Shown here in pieces: positions 46,352-56,189 of a stretch of DNA of 64,000 bases. Source of the DNA: Gemmobacter nectariphilus (GTDB lineage Bacteria > Pseudomonadota > Alphaproteobacteria > Rhodobacterales > Rhodobacteraceae); contig DYMU01000002.1 of assembly GCA_020721445.1 (NCBI GenBank), forward strand, positions 1 through 64,000. The letters run 5' to 3'. The notes beneath the pieces were generated by a model that saw nothing but the letters and a program-made list of their open reading frames with translations, was not told the DNA's origin and made no database searches. Positions within the stretch are counted from its first letter, which is position 1, and every line of letters starts with the position of its first letter. Position numbers and translations under genes: made by a program.

Positions 46352-48209
46352 TTTTGACGTGATCGTGATCGGTGGTGGCCACGCGGGAACCGAAGCGGCG
46401 GCGGCCGCGGCGCGCGTCGGCGCATCGGTTGCCCTGATCACACAGAATGCGCAGAAGATCGGTGTGATGTCGTGCAATCCGGCAATCGGCGGGTTGGGAA
46501 AGGGCCACCTTGTCCGTGAGATTGACGCCCTTGATGGCATTATGGGACGGGCCGCTGACGACGCAGGTATCCAGTTTCGATTGTTGAACCGCAGAAAGGG
46601 CCCGGCAGTCCAGGGCCCACGGGCGCAAACGGATCGGGAACTCTATGCAAAAGCGGTGCAGCAGTATCTGCGGCACCAGCGAAAACTGGTGATTGTGGAA
46701 GGTGAAGTCGTCGATATTGTGTCGCAGAACCATTGCGTCACGGGCGTGGTCTTGTCGGGTGACCAGCGCCTTACCGCAAAAGCGGTTGTCGTGACGGTAG
46801 GGACGTTTCTAAACGGGGTCATTCACATTGGATCAGATACTTCGCGTGGCGGCAGAATGGGGGATGGCCCATCGATCCGGTTGGCTGCAATGCTGCGGGA
46901 TCTGGGGCTTGCACAAGGGCGCCTGAAGACCGGGACACCGCCGAGGTTGGACGGAAAAACGATTGCTTGGGACAGGATAGACCAACAAGAAGGCGACGAC
47001 GAAGCCAGCCTATTCTCTTTCCTTAGCGATGGCCCGAGGGTCAGGCAAATCGCCTGTGGAGTTACCCACACGAATGAGGCGACCCATGCGATCATTCGAA
47101 CGAACCTGTCCAAATCTGCAATGTACGGCGGAAATATTGAGGGTGTTGGCCCTCGGTACTGCCCATCAATTGAAGACAAAGTGGTTCGGTTTTCAGAAAA
47201 GACGTCCCATCAAGTTTTTCTTGAACCCGAGGGATTGACCACTGATACCGTGTATCCGAACGGCATCTCGTCTTCCTTGCCCATCGACGTTCAGGCAGAA
47301 TATGTGCGCAGCATTGCCGGGTTGGAGGATGTAAAAATACTGCAACCTGGCTATGCCATTGAATATGATTACTTTGACCCGCGCGACATGAAGTCGTCGC
47401 TGGAGCGGAAGGAGCTTTCCGGGCTTTTCTTCGCGGGTCAGATCAACGGTACGACTGGCTATGAAGAAGCTGCCGCGCAGGGCCTGGTCGCAGGGCTTAA
47501 TGCAGCACATTGCGCCCAAGGCAAAGACCCCGTTCATTTTCATCGCTCGGAAAGCTACATTGGGGTGCTGATTGACGATCTGATCATGCGCGGTGTCACT
47601 GAGCCCTATCGGATGTTTACCTCGCGGGCAGAATACCGCCTGCATTTGCGTGCGGATAATGCAGACCAGCGTTTGACCGAATTCGGTATTTCAATGGGAT
47701 TGGTGGGTGAGGCTCGGGCACAGCGTTTTCACGCCAAGGCTGAAAAGCTTACGATGGCGCGATCAACCCTGGAGGCCCACAGCTTCACAAACAAGGAACT
47801 GCGTGACAACAATATTGCAGTCAGTTCGGATGGGGCCCGGCGGAATGGCTTTGAGGTGATTGGTGCCTTCAACTTGGCGCCGTTGGAATGTGAGCGGCTT
47901 TTGCCGGAACTATGTGCACTTGACGCCGATATCCGCGCACAGATCTATCGTGATGCGTTGTATGATCGCTATCTTGACCGCCAACGCACGTCCATTGAAC
48001 ACCTTCGCAAAGACGAGCACTTGCAAATTCCGCGAAGCTTGGATTATGCGGGCATGTCCGGTCTGTCGACTGAATTGGCGATAAAGCTCCAACGTATCCT
48101 GCCATCCAACCTTGCGCAGGCGGCCCAGATCGAGGGGATGACACCATCGGCGATGGCTCTCCTTCACGCCAAGATCAAACGCGTTGACGCTTCCAGAAGC
48201 CGTGTGTGA
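46344..48209 (+). CDS. mnmG: tRNA uridine-5-carboxymethylaminomethyl modification enzyme MnmG
   Basis: GTG 46344 is placed eight bases after AGGAG (46331-46335); an in-frame GTG at 46335 would overlap that site. The 621-residue flavoprotein has [20 protein letters not shown] for [61 protein letters not shown] and [17 protein letters not shown]. It works with MnmE on tRNA wobble uridine. A parS site overlaps its start. Confidence 0.97.
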   Translation: MKHFDVIVIGGGHAGTEAAAAAARVGASVALITQNAQKIGVMSCNPAIGGLGKGHLVREIDALDGIMGRAADDAGIQFRLLNRRKGPAVQGPRAQTDRELYAKAVQQYLRHQRKLVIVEGEVVDIVSQNHCVTGVVLSGDQRLTAKAVVVTVGTFLNGVIHIGSDTSRGGRMGDGPSIRLAAMLRDLGLAQGRLKTGTPPRLDGKTIAWDRIDQQEGDDEASLFSFLSDGPRVRQIACGVTHTNEATHAIIRTNLSKSAMYGGNIEGVGPRYCPSIEDKVVRFSEKTSHQVFLEPEGLTTDTVYPNGISSSLPIDVQAEYVRSIAGLEDVKILQPGYAIEYDYFDPRDMKSSLERKELSGLFFAGQINGTTGYEEAAAQGLVAGLNAAHCAQGKDPVHFHRSESYIGVLIDDLIMRGVTEPYRMFTSRAEYRLHLRADNADQRLTEFGISMGLVGEARAQRFHAKAEKLTMARSTLEAHSFTNKELRDNNIAVSSDGARRNGFEVIGAFNLAPLECERLLPELCALDADIRAQIYRDALYDRYLDRQRTSIEHLRKDEHLQIPRSLDYAGMSGLSTELAIKLQRILPSNLAQAAQIEGMTPSAMALLHAKIKRVDASRSRV

Positions 48210-48212
48210 CCC

Positions 48213-48833
48213 ATGGACCGCCTGGTTGGACAGCAGAGTGTTTCACGTGAAACATCCGAGATGCTCTTCGCGTTCAAGACAATCGTTTTGCGGTGGAACA
48301 ATGCCATCAATCTGGTGTCTGCCAAAAGCGCGGAAGAGATTGATCGCCGCCATATCACAGACTCGCTTCAACTGTGCGAGCTGGTGAAGTTCCCAGTCCG
48401 ACGTTGGTGCGATATCGGAAGCGGCGCTGGTTTTCCTGGGATTGTTGCGGCAATTTACTTCCACACCGCTGGCAAGGCTGTAGATATGCACTTGATTGAA
48501 GCTGATGCCCGAAAAGCAGTGTTTCTGCGAGAGGCCGCAAGGCAGCTGGGGCTAAAGGTGACGGTCCATAACAAAAGAATCGAGGATCTGGACCCGTTGG
48601 AGGCCGATGTTGTGTCAGCGCGGGCATTGGCGCCGCTTTCAACGCTGTGCGCTATGGCCTTGCCACATCTTTCATCTGGGGGGATTTGCATTTTTCCGAA
48701 GGGCAAGACCTATCGCGATGAACTCGGTCTGGCATATAAGGACTACAGCTTCAGCCTTGAGACTGTTCCCAGTCAAACCGACGAAAATGCGGTGATCCTG
48801 TTGTTGAGGGAGTTGTGTTGTGTCACCAAATGA
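48213..48833 (+). CDS. rsmG: 16S rRNA (guanine527-N7)-methyltransferase RsmG
   Basis: ATG 48213 is four bases after mnmG and gives 206 residues. The N-terminus contains SVSRETSEML, the translation of an embedded parS site. The Rossmann methyltransferase has WCDIGSGAGFPGIVAA (SAM motif I), LIEADARKAVFLREAAR and VVSARALAPL. It methylates G527 of 16S rRNA. Its 3' end overlaps parA. Confidence 0.96.
   Translation: MDRLVGQQSVSRETSEMLFAFKTIVLRWNNAINLVSAKSAEEIDRRHITDSLQLCELVKFPVRRWCDIGSGAGFPGIVAAIYFHTAGKAVDMHLIEADARKAVFLREAARQLGLKVTVHNKRIEDLDPLEADVVSARALAPLSTLCAMALPHLSSGGICIFPKGKTYRDELGLAYKDYSFSLETVPSQTDENAVILLLRELCCVTK
48239..48254. other. parS site 2 inside the rsmG coding region
   Basis: TGTTTCACGTGAAACA is exact and lies within codons 9-14 of rsmG, where it is read as VSRET. 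The site must satisfy both ParB binding and the protein N-terminus, which seems tolerant of it. Confidence 0.9.
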
Positions 48834-49656
48834 AGGCTTGAAGACAGCGCGCATCATTGCAGTGGCAAACCAAAAGGGTGGCGTGGGAAAGACAACCACC
48901 ACGATCAACGTCGCCGCCGCGTTTGCAGAGTTCGGTTATCGGACGCTTGTTATTGATATGGATCCGCAAGGCAACGCATCAACCGGTCTGGGGGTTGGCG
49001 CTGAGATGCGGGCCAAAACAAGTTACGACCTGCTTCTGGAAAAGGCTCATCTGGTTGATTTGCTTCAACAATCCTCAGTCCCAAACATCTTGGTCTGTCC
49101 AGCCAATGCAGATCTGTCCTCGGCGGATATCGAGCTTGTGGCCAGCGAAAAGCGGTCCTTTCTGCTCAGGGATGCGATCAACGATCCAAAGTTTTCTGCA
49201 CTGGGTTTTGACTTTGTGCTTATCGATTGTCCGCCGTCGCTGTCACTTCTGACCGTTAATGCCCTCGTCGCCGCACATTCCGTACTTGTCCCGCTGCAAA
49301 GTGAGTTTTTTGCGCTTGAAGGCCTGTCGCAGTTGATGCTCACGGTGCGCGACATCCGCAAAAAGGCCAATCCTGGCCTCAGGATTGAAGGTATCGCAGT
49401 CACCATGACCGACAGCAGAAATCGTCTGTCACAACAAGTAGAAGCAGATGCGCGGGAAAATCTGGGTGAACTCGTCTTCTCGACCACCATCCCTAGAAAT
49501 GTGCGGGTGTCCGAAGCTCCGTCTTTTGCCCTACCAGTGTTACAATATGAACCGACGTCAAAAGGCGCCGAGGCCTATCGCAAGCTCGCGCTCGAAATAA
49601 TTGCACGAAAACCCGTGGGCCGTGCGACAAAGAGAGAAGCAGTCGAACATGGATAA
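48820..49656 (+). CDS. parA: Chromosome partitioning ATPase ParA
   Basis: GTG 48820 overlaps the end of rsmG and gives 278 residues. The deviant Walker A is VANQKGGVGKTTTTINVA, followed by VIDMDPQGNASTGLG and LIDCPPSLSLLTVNAL. ParA forms ATP-dependent gradients that move ParB-parS complexes to the new pole. The gene overlaps parB, and three parS sites lie within 8 kb, close to the predicted origin. Confidence 0.97.
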   Translation: MSPNEGLKTARIIAVANQKGGVGKTTTTINVAAAFAEFGYRTLVIDMDPQGNASTGLGVGAEMRAKTSYDLLLEKAHLVDLLQQSSVPNILVCPANADLSSADIELVASEKRSFLLRDAINDPKFSALGFDFVLIDCPPSLSLLTVNALVAAHSVLVPLQSEFFALEGLSQLMLTVRDIRKKANPGLRIEGIAVTMTDSRNRLSQQVEADARENLGELVFSTTIPRNVRVSEAPSFALPVLQYEPTSKGAEAYRKLALEIIARKPVGRATKREAVEHG

Positions 49657-50566
49657 AAAGCTGGAACGTAGGGGCCTTGGGCGTGGCTTGTCGGCCCTGA
49701 TGGCGGATGTCAATCTTGGGTCCGATGCTGTATCAGATGCAGCGCAGCGCTATCCTGCCGCAGACCTTATGATTTCCATCGAGCGTATTCGCCCCAATCC
49801 GAAGCAACCGCGCAGGGATTTCGACCAGACAGCCTTGGAAGAGTTGGCAGGCTCGATTCGGTCAAGGGGCATTATCCAGCCCATCATTGTGCGTCCGATC
49901 GCGGATGAAGATGATTTTGAGATTGTGGCTGGCGAAAGGCGTTGGCGCGCAGCTCAATTGGCACATCTGCACCAGGTGCCCGTTGTGGTTCGGTCGTTTT
50001 CAGACGCCGAAATGCTTGAAATTGCAATCATCGAGAACATTCAGCGTGCGGATCTGAACGCCGTCGAAGAGGCGCTTGGCTTTAAACAGTTGATGGAGAA
50101 TTTTGGCCACACTCAGGAAAAACTGGCCGAGGCACTGTCGAAAAGCAGGTCTCACATTGCCAATACCTTGCGCCTTCTGTCGCTTCCAGATGACGTGTTG
50201 CGCTTGATCCGCAGCGGTAAACTGACCGCCGGGCATGCGCGGGCCTTGATTGGTGCAGCCGATCCCCTCGCTCTTGCGACAAAGGTTATAGGTGCCGGAT
50301 TGTCCGTGCGCGAAACCGAAAAGTTGGCCAAGCGTGTCATGCACAAGCCTGACAGAAGCAGCGTTGGTGGAAAGGCCACAGAGAAGGACGCCGATACGCG
50401 CGCCATCGAAGCCGACCTCAGCGCAAACCTCGGGATGAGTGTGGCGATTGACCACGATCCTGCTGGTGAGGGAGGAACGATAAAGGTGCGTTATCGCACG
50501 TTGGAACAATTGGACATGTTGTGTCAGGTACTATCGGTCATTCCGCGCGACTTCAGCGCAGAATGA
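49649..50566 (+). CDS. parB: Chromosome partitioning protein ParB
   Basis: ATG 49649 overlaps the parA stop and gives 305 residues. It starts MDKKLERRGLGRGLSALM, has the CTP-binding IIVRPIADED...VAGERRWRAAQLA region, IIENIQRADLNAVEEALG, the HTH KLAEALSKSRSHIANTLRLL that reads parS, and a C-terminal dimer domain. It binds parS as a CTP-dependent sliding clamp. Confidence 0.97.
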   Translation: MDKKLERRGLGRGLSALMADVNLGSDAVSDAAQRYPAADLMISIERIRPNPKQPRRDFDQTALEELAGSIRSRGIIQPIIVRPIADEDDFEIVAGERRWRAAQLAHLHQVPVVVRSFSDAEMLEIAIIENIQRADLNAVEEALGFKQLMENFGHTQEKLAEALSKSRSHIANTLRLLSLPDDVLRLIRSGKLTAGHARALIGAADPLALATKVIGAGLSVRETEKLAKRVMHKPDRSSVGGKATEKDADTRAIEADLSANLGMSVAIDHDPAGEGGTIKVRYRTLEQLDMLCQVLSVIPRDFSAE

Positions 50567-50575
50567 TCTCTGCGC

Positions 50576-51757
50576 CTACGTCAGAAGGTGTCGAATCACA
50601 CTGTTCAGCACAAGTCGTCCTTGCAAACTGGTGTGCAGACGCGGGCCACTAAGGTTCACAAGACCAAGGTCGATCAGATCCTTGATCTTCTTCGACTGAA
50701 TCTTCTGTCCGGTGATCGACTCGTATAGGTCCAGGTCAAGGCCAGAAGACACCCGCAACCCCATGACCAGCAACTCATGGCCCTGATCTTCGGCCGTCAA
50801 GCGCTCTCGCGGTTCTTCGCCATTCCCGCTTGTTGCCATCTGGTCAAGCCATTGCGTTGGGGATGCCGGGCAGAAGGTGGCAAACCTGGCGCTTTGCTCC
50901 AAGGTTATTCGCCCGTGCGCACCGGGTCCGATGCCCAGATAGTCGCCTCCGCGCCAGTAGACCATGTTGTGCCTTGAGAACGACCCCGCCCTTGCATGAT
51001 TGGAAACCTCATATGCAGGCAGGCCCGCGGCGTTGCAAATATCTTGTGTAGCCAAGTACATGTCAGCGGACAGGCCCTCGTCCGGCAGGCCACGCAACTG
51101 CCCGCGGGCATGACGTTCGCCAAAGACGGTCTCCGGCTCGACGGTCAGTTGATATAGCGAGAGGTGGTCACCAGCCATGTCCAATGCGATCGCAAGTTCG
51201 GTTTGCCAATCGGCAAGAGATTGATCCTGGCGGGCATAAATCAGATCAAAGCTTGACCTCGGAAAGATCCGCTGGCCGAGTGCAATGGCCGACCGGGCCT
51301 CTGACGCGGTGTGCATGCGACCAAGCCGACGCAGATCTTCGTCGTTCAGCGCCTGTATCCCGACCGAAACGCGGTTCACGCCCGCAGTTCGATACCCGGC
51401 AAAGCGGCCTGCTTCCACCGAGGTTGGGTTTGCCTCCAGCGTGATTTCTATGTCATTGGCCGGTGTCCAAAGACTGGTTGCCGCGTCAATGATCGCTGCA
51501 ACCAAAGAGGGCATCATCAATGATGGCGTCCCTCCGCCGAAGAAGATGCTTTGCAGTACGCGGCCTTCGGTTTCAAGCGCAAGACGCTGCAGTTCAGAAA
51601 CATAGAACCGCTGCCAAAGCGCCTGATCGACATGGGAAGAGACATGGCTGTTAAAGTCGCAATATGGGCATTTTGACTGGCAGAATGGCCAATGCACGTA
51701 AAGCGCAAAGCCCGTCTGCTGCCAGCGCTCCAAAGCCGCACCGTTCTGTTTCATCAT
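50576..51757 (-). CDS. hemW: Radical SAM haem chaperone HemW
   Basis: The 393-residue protein begins near FALYVHWPFCQSKCPYCDFNSH with the CxxxCxxC cluster motif, then IFFGGGTPSLM and EITLEANPTS. HemW is often annotated as coproporphyrinogen III oxidase, but it lacks that enzyme's extra Cys and acts as a haem-insertion chaperone. Convergent with parB, nine bases apart. It is the last gene of a minus-strand set rph-rdgB-hemW. Confidence 0.9.
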   Translation of the reverse strand: MMKQNGAALERWQQTGFALYVHWPFCQSKCPYCDFNSHVSSHVDQALWQRFYVSELQRLALETEGRVLQSIFFGGGTPSLMMPSLVAAIIDAATSLWTPANDIEITLEANPTSVEAGRFAGYRTAGVNRVSVGIQALNDEDLRRLGRMHTASEARSAIALGQRIFPRSSFDLIYARQDQSLADWQTELAIALDMAGDHLSLYQLTVEPETVFGERHARGQLRGLPDEGLSADMYLATQDICNAAGLPAYEVSNHARAGSFSRHNMVYWRGGDYLGIGPGAHGRITLEQSARFATFCPASPTQWLDQMATSGNGEEPRERLTAEDQGHELLVMGLRVSSGLDLDLYESITGQKIQSKKIKDLIDLGLVNLSGPRLHTSLQGRLVLNSVIRHLLT

Positions 51758-51784
51758 CGATCACCCCACCTGACGCTGCTTGGG

Positions 51785-51800
51785 TGTTTCACGTGAAACA
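51785..51800. other. parS site 3 overlapping the 3' end of rdgB
   Basis: A third exact TGTTTCACGTGAAACA. It includes the rdgB stop codon (51789-51791) and the last codons, read as ACFT-stop, and extends into the 31-bp gap before hemW. Confidence 0.9.
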
Positions 51801-52397
51801 GGCCGCAACCAGCTTGCGGAACGCATCGGCCCGATGGCTGATCTGGTTTTTCAACTCACCCGCCATTTCGGCAAATGTCTGGTCGTATCCGTCCGGCTGA
51901 AACATTGGGTCATAGCCATGCCCGTGAAGTCCACGGGGCGGCCAAACCAAGACGCCCGGCATCACCCCCTCGAAAACCTGATCGCTCCCGTCGGGATGGG
52001 CGATCACCAGGGTGCAGCGAAACTGGGCGCGCCTTGGCTCCGGCGCGCCAGCGGCCTCACAGGCCTCCCAGGTTCTGGACATTGCCAGGCCAAAGTCGCG
52101 ACCAGACGCCGTTTCGGCCCAATCGGCTGTCCAAACGCCTGGTGCCCCATCCAGCGCATCAACACAAATCCCCGAGTCATCTGCCAAAGATGGCAACCCG
52201 GTCGCCCGCGCGGCAAAATGCGCCTTGATCCGCGCATTGCCCACAAAGGTGTCCTCAGTCTCTTCGGGCTCTGTCAATCCAAACGCCGCCGCCGGCACAA
52301 TCTCAACGCCAAACGGCTCTAGCAAGGCGGAAATCTCCGCCAGCTTGCCAGCATTATGGGTGGCGATCACCAGTTTCGGCCCGATGCTCTTTCGCAT
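51789..52397 (-). CDS. rdgB: RdgB/HAM1 family non-canonical purine NTP pyrophosphatase
   Basis: ATG 52397 (MRKSIGPKLVIATHNAGKLAEI) gives 202 residues, though the frame is open far upstream. LADDSGICVDALDGAPGVWTA and GHGYDPMFQPDG are family hallmarks. The enzyme clears dITP and XTP. It starts two bases after the rph stop. Its own stop lies in a parS site. Confidence 0.96.
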   Translation of the reverse strand: MRKSIGPKLVIATHNAGKLAEISALLEPFGVEIVPAAAFGLTEPEETEDTFVGNARIKAHFAARATGLPSLADDSGICVDALDGAPGVWTADWAETASGRDFGLAMSRTWEACEAAGAPEPRRAQFRCTLVIAHPDGSDQVFEGVMPGVLVWPPRGLHGHGYDPMFQPDGYDQTFAEMAGELKNQISHRADAFRKLVAACFT

Positions 52398-52399
52398 TG

Positions 52400-53116
52400 T
52401 CACAGTCCTAAAGCTGCTTTCTGCGCGGCCACCAAGGACGCAATGCCAAGGTCCGCCAAGTCCAGCAACTCGCCCATTTCGGCGCGGGAAAACGTGGCGC
52501 CCTCTGCTGACATCTGAACCTCGATCAACCGCCCGCGACCGGTCAGAACAAAGTTTCCATCCGTGCCAGCGGTCGAGTCTTCCGGATAATCCAGGTCCAG
52601 AACCGGCTGCCCGGCAAACACACCGCAGGAAATCGCGGCCACATGGTCGACAATCGGATCGCTGACAATCGCTCCTGTCGCCAACAGCTTGTTGACCGCC
52701 AACCGCAGCGCAACCCAGCCGCCGGTGATTGACGCACAGCGTGTGCCGCCATCGGCCTGCAAAACATCGCAATCCACCACGATCTGACGTTCGCCCAACG
52801 CGCTGCGATCAACCCCCGCCCGCAAGGAACGACCGATAAGCCTTTGAATTTCTTGTGTTCTTCCGCTTTGCTTGCCAGCGGCCGCCTCTCTGCGAGTCCG
52901 GCTGTTGGTGGCCCGTGGCAGCATGCCGTATTCCGCCGTCACCCAGCCAAGCCCGGTATTCTTCAGAAACGGCGGTGCCTTGTCCTCTATGGTTGCCGAA
53001 CACAGAACATGCGTATCCCCCATCTTGATCAGGCAAGACCCCTCGGCATGCCGCATCACGTCGATTTCAATGGTAATCGGGCGGGTCTCGTTCAACTTCC
53101 GGCCAGAGGGGCGCAT
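52400..53116 (-). CDS. rph: Ribonuclease PH
   Basis: ATG 53116 ([14 protein letters not shown]) gives 238 residues. It has [34 protein letters not shown]-like [27 protein letters not shown] with phosphate-binding Arg residues, and [18 protein letters not shown]. It trims tRNA 3' ends phosphorolytically. It diverges from hrcA. Confidence 0.97.
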   Translation of the reverse strand: MRPSGRKLNETRPITIEIDVMRHAEGSCLIKMGDTHVLCSATIEDKAPPFLKNTGLGWVTAEYGMLPRATNSRTRREAAAGKQSGRTQEIQRLIGRSLRAGVDRSALGERQIVVDCDVLQADGGTRCASITGGWVALRLAVNKLLATGAIVSDPIVDHVAAISCGVFAGQPVLDLDYPEDSTAGTDGNFVLTGRGRLIEVQMSAEGATFSRAEMGELLDLADLGIASLVAAQKAALGL

Positions 53117-53178
53117 CACAGGTCCTTTCCATAGGGTCACACCTGATATGCGCCCGACCTGCGCCGATGCAACCCCGA

Positions 53179-53206
53179 TTGACGCCCCCGCCATTCGGAA
53201 TACTCT
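53179..53206 (+). promoter_or_regulatory. Candidate promoter for hrcA-grpE
   Basis: TTGACG (53179-53184), a 16-base spacer and TACTCT (53201-53206) form a sigma-70-like promoter 24 bases before the hrcA ATG. I find no CIRCE inverted repeat (TTAGCACTC/GAGTGCTAA) here, so HrcA does not obviously repress its own gene. Confidence 0.35.
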
Positions 53207-53229
53207 GCCACGCCAAAGTAGGAGTGCGC

Positions 53230-54300
53230 ATGTCTGAAGGATCGAAGCTTCTTGCCGAAATGAACGATCGCTCGCGCGAGGTGTTTCGCAAGGTGGTCGA
53301 AGGCTACCTCACCTCTGGCGATCCGGTTGGGTCGCGCAGCCTGACCCGCACGATGTCCGAAAAGGTTTCCGCCGCCACCATCCGCAATGTCATGCAGGAT
53401 CTCGAATTTCTGGGCCTGCTTGACAGCCCGCATGTTTCGGCAGGCCGCATCCCCACCCAACTTGGCCTGCGAATGTTCGTCGATGGCCTGCTCGAGGTCG
53501 GAACGGTCGCCGATGAAGACCGCGAGCGGATTGACGCCACCATGGGCAGCAATGACCGCGACGTTGCCTCGCTGCTCGATCAGGTTGGCGCCGCACTGTC
53601 TGGTATCACCCGCGGCGCCAGTCTGGTTCTGTCGCCCAAGCACGAAGCCCCGATCCGCCATATCGAATTCGTCAGCCTCGGACCGGATCGCGCGCTGGTC
53701 GTGCTGGTCTTTGCCGATGGCCATGTTGAAAACCGCCTGTTCACGCCACCGCCCGGCCAGACGCCGTCTTCCATGCGTGAGGCGGCCAATTTTCTGAACG
53801 CCCTTGCCGAAGGCCGCACCCTGTCAGACCTGCGCCGGACGATGGCCCAGGACATTGCGCTGCATCGGCGGGAAATTGACAGCCTCGCCCGTGACCTTGT
53901 GGAAAGCGGGTTTGCGGTCTGGGAAAACAGCACCGAGCGTCGCGAACGGTTAATCGTGCGCGGCCGTGCCAATCTGCTGGAAGGGGCGACCGAAGCCGCC
54001 GATGTCGACCGCATCCGCACCCTGTTCGATGACCTTGAACGCAAGCGCGACATTGCCGATTTTCTGGAACTGACCGAATCCGGTGAAGGTGTGCGCATTT
54101 TTATCGGCTCCGAGAACAAACTCTTCTCACTTTCGGGTTCCTCTCTGGTGGTCTCTCCCTATATGAACGCTGATCGCAAGATCATCGGTGCCGTTGGCGT
54201 CATTGGTCCGACTCGGCTGAACTATGGCCGCATCGTGCCGATTGTTGACTACACGGCGCAGCTTGTCGGTCGGATCGTGTCCGAGCGTGGCGGTGGATGA
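53230..54300 (+). CDS. hrcA: Heat-inducible transcription repressor HrcA
   Basis: ATG 53230 ([19 protein letters not shown]) after AGGAG gives 356 residues. The winged-helix domain shows [53 protein letters not shown]-like domain follows with [22 protein letters not shown] and [24 protein letters not shown]. It represses groESL through CIRCE in many bacteria. grpE follows directly. Confidence 0.96.
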   Translation: MSEGSKLLAEMNDRSREVFRKVVEGYLTSGDPVGSRSLTRTMSEKVSAATIRNVMQDLEFLGLLDSPHVSAGRIPTQLGLRMFVDGLLEVGTVADEDRERIDATMGSNDRDVASLLDQVGAALSGITRGASLVLSPKHEAPIRHIEFVSLGPDRALVVLVFADGHVENRLFTPPPGQTPSSMREAANFLNALAEGRTLSDLRRTMAQDIALHRREIDSLARDLVESGFAVWENSTERRERLIVRGRANLLEGATEAADVDRIRTLFDDLERKRDIADFLELTESGEGVRIFIGSENKLFSLSGSSLVVSPYMNADRKIIGAVGVIGPTRLNYGRIVPIVDYTAQLVGRIVSERGGG

Positions 54301-54332
54301 TCACAACGGACAAAAGGCAAGGAAGACGGACC

Positions 54333-54872
54333 ATGGCGCAGGATATTCCCAGCACCGAAAACACCCAGACGGAACAGATGGCCGAGGCGGCAGAGTACAT
54401 CGCCGCCGAAGAGCTTGAGGCCCTGCGCGCCGAACGCGACGATCTTCGCGATCGTTTCATGCGCGCACTTGCCGATGCCGAAAATTCCCGCAAACGCGCC
54501 GACCGTGATCGGCGCGAGGCCGAGCAATACGGCTCCACCCGGCTGGCGCGGGATCTTCTGCCGGTTTACGACAATCTCAAGCGCGCGCTTGATGCCGCAA
54601 GTGAAGAAACCCGCAGTCTGGACGCCGCCATGATCGAGGGCGTCGAATTGACCCTGCGCGAATTGACCCGTGTCATGACAAAGCACGGCGTGACCCCGAT
54701 TTCGCCAGCCGTGGGTGACGCGTTTGATCCGCAACAGCATCAGGCAATGTTCGAAGCCCCGGTTCCCGGCACCAAGGCGGGTCAGATCATCCAGGTGATG
54801 ACCGAGGGCTTCTTGCTGCATGACCGGCTGTTGCGGCCCGCACAGGTTGGCGTGTCGTCGACGGTTGGCTGA
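54333..54872 (+). CDS. grpE: Nucleotide exchange factor GrpE
   Basis: ATG 54333 after AGGAAG gives 179 residues; an in-frame ATG at 54297 overlaps hrcA. A long N-terminal coiled coil (LEALRAERDDLRDRFMRALADAENSRKRADRD) is followed by ARDLLPVYDNLKRAL and the beta-domain FDPQQHQAMFEAPVPGTKAGQIIQVMTEGFLLHDRLLRPAQVGVS. GrpE releases ADP from DnaK. Confidence 0.97.
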   Translation: MAQDIPSTENTQTEQMAEAAEYIAAEELEALRAERDDLRDRFMRALADAENSRKRADRDRREAEQYGSTRLARDLLPVYDNLKRALDAASEETRSLDAAMIEGVELTLRELTRVMTKHGVTPISPAVGDAFDPQQHQAMFEAPVPGTKAGQIIQVMTEGFLLHDRLLRPAQVGVSSTVG

Positions 54873-54942
54873 AACGGTCGGTTGAAACCCGCCGAATCGC
54901 GTCAGGGCAGCAGCCGATCAGGCCGCCGCCCTGGCCCGCTTG

Positions 54943-56085
54943 TCAGCCCACGCGCTTGCCTTGCACCCAAACCCCGCGCACAGCACCTGCGGCGCCCAAC
55001 CGCGTGACCCTGATCACATCCGCCCTTGCGCCGGGCCCCAGATGGCCCCGGTCCTGCAACCCGGTGGCATCGGCGGGGGCGGCGGTGACCGTCGCAATGC
55101 CGCGCGCCATGTTCCCCCACAGATCGCCCAGCATCAGCGCGGCCGACAGCAGCGACGATGGCACATAGTCAGACGACACAATGTCCAGCAAATCCGCCTC
55201 GGCCAGATCACGCGCCGCCACATTGCCAGAGTGCGATCCGCCCCGGATCAGGTTTGGCGCACCCATCATCACCTTGATCCCCTGCGCACGGCAGGCCGCG
55301 GCTGCCTCGGCGGTGGTTGGAAACTCGGCAAAATGCACACCATGCCGCGCACTGACCGCGACCTGTGCTGCCGTGGTGTCGTCGTGGCTGGCCAGTGTCG
55401 CGCCATAGCGCCGCGATTCCGCCACTGCCGTCGCCTCGTGCAGCGCGCCAAGCCTGTCCCGCAGCGCGCGCAGGCTGGCAACGTGCTCGACAAATTCTTC
55501 CTCCGACAGACCCTGCTTGCCGCAGACATAGTCCTTCAACTTCGACACATCGCGAAACTGCCGCTCTCCGGGTGTGTGGTCCATCAGGCTGACAATGCCG
55601 ATCCGGTCATCGGGGCCGAACTTGGCCATTTCCTCGACCAGCGTTTCCGAACAGACCTCGGCCCGCAGGTGCAGGAAATGGCTGATCCGCAGCGTGCCTT
55701 GCGCCCGCAACTCCAGGATCTCATCCGCCAAAGCGCGGGCATATTCGCCATAGTTCGCCTTGCCGTTCGACACCACCGACCCCACGCGCAGGGCATCATA
55801 GACCGTGGTGATCCCGACGCTTGCCAGTTCGGCATCATGCGCAATGATTGCGGCCTGATGCGGCCAGTTCACGCGCGGACGCGGTTCGATGTGACGCTCC
55901 AGATTGTCGGTGTGCAACTCGATCAAGCCCGGCATCACCAGATCACCCGCGCAATCAATCGCGCCCGCCGGAACAGCGTTCCCGTCTACGATGTCAACAA
56001 TGCGGCCCCCCTGCATGCGCACGGCGCCTTTGCGCACCTCATCGGGCAAAACCAGCGTCGCGTTGGCAAGGATAGTGTCGGTCAT
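54943..56085 (-). CDS. phnM: Alpha-D-ribose 1-methylphosphonate 5-triphosphate diphosphatase PhnM
   Basis: ATG 56085 (MTDTILANATLVL) gives 380 residues. PhnM is an amidohydrolase-fold enzyme that removes pyrophosphate before C-P cleavage. Motifs include MPGLIELHTDNLERHIEPRPRV with metal-binding residues, ISHFLHLRAEVC, IVSLMDHTPGERQFRD and TLASHDDTTAA. It is separated from the phnG-N operon by the DUF1045 gene on the other strand. Confidence 0.94.
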   Translation of the reverse strand: MTDTILANATLVLPDEVRKGAVRMQGGRIVDIVDGNAVPAGAIDCAGDLVMPGLIELHTDNLERHIEPRPRVNWPHQAAIIAHDAELASVGITTVYDALRVGSVVSNGKANYGEYARALADEILELRAQGTLRISHFLHLRAEVCSETLVEEMAKFGPDDRIGIVSLMDHTPGERQFRDVSKLKDYVCGKQGLSEEEFVEHVASLRALRDRLGALHEATAVAESRRYGATLASHDDTTAAQVAVSARHGVHFAEFPTTAEAAAACRAQGIKVMMGAPNLIRGGSHSGNVAARDLAEADLLDIVSSDYVPSSLLSAALMLGDLWGNMARGIATVTAAPADATGLQDRGHLGPGARADVIRVTRLGAAGAVRGVWVQGKRVG

Positions 56086-56189
56086 GGTAGAACGTCCTGT
56101 CTTGAAGTTTTTGTGGTAAGCGCGCCGCATGACACGGCCCCGTCACACCGGTGTGACATTGCCTGCCTATCCCGCCCGGAATGGAACAG

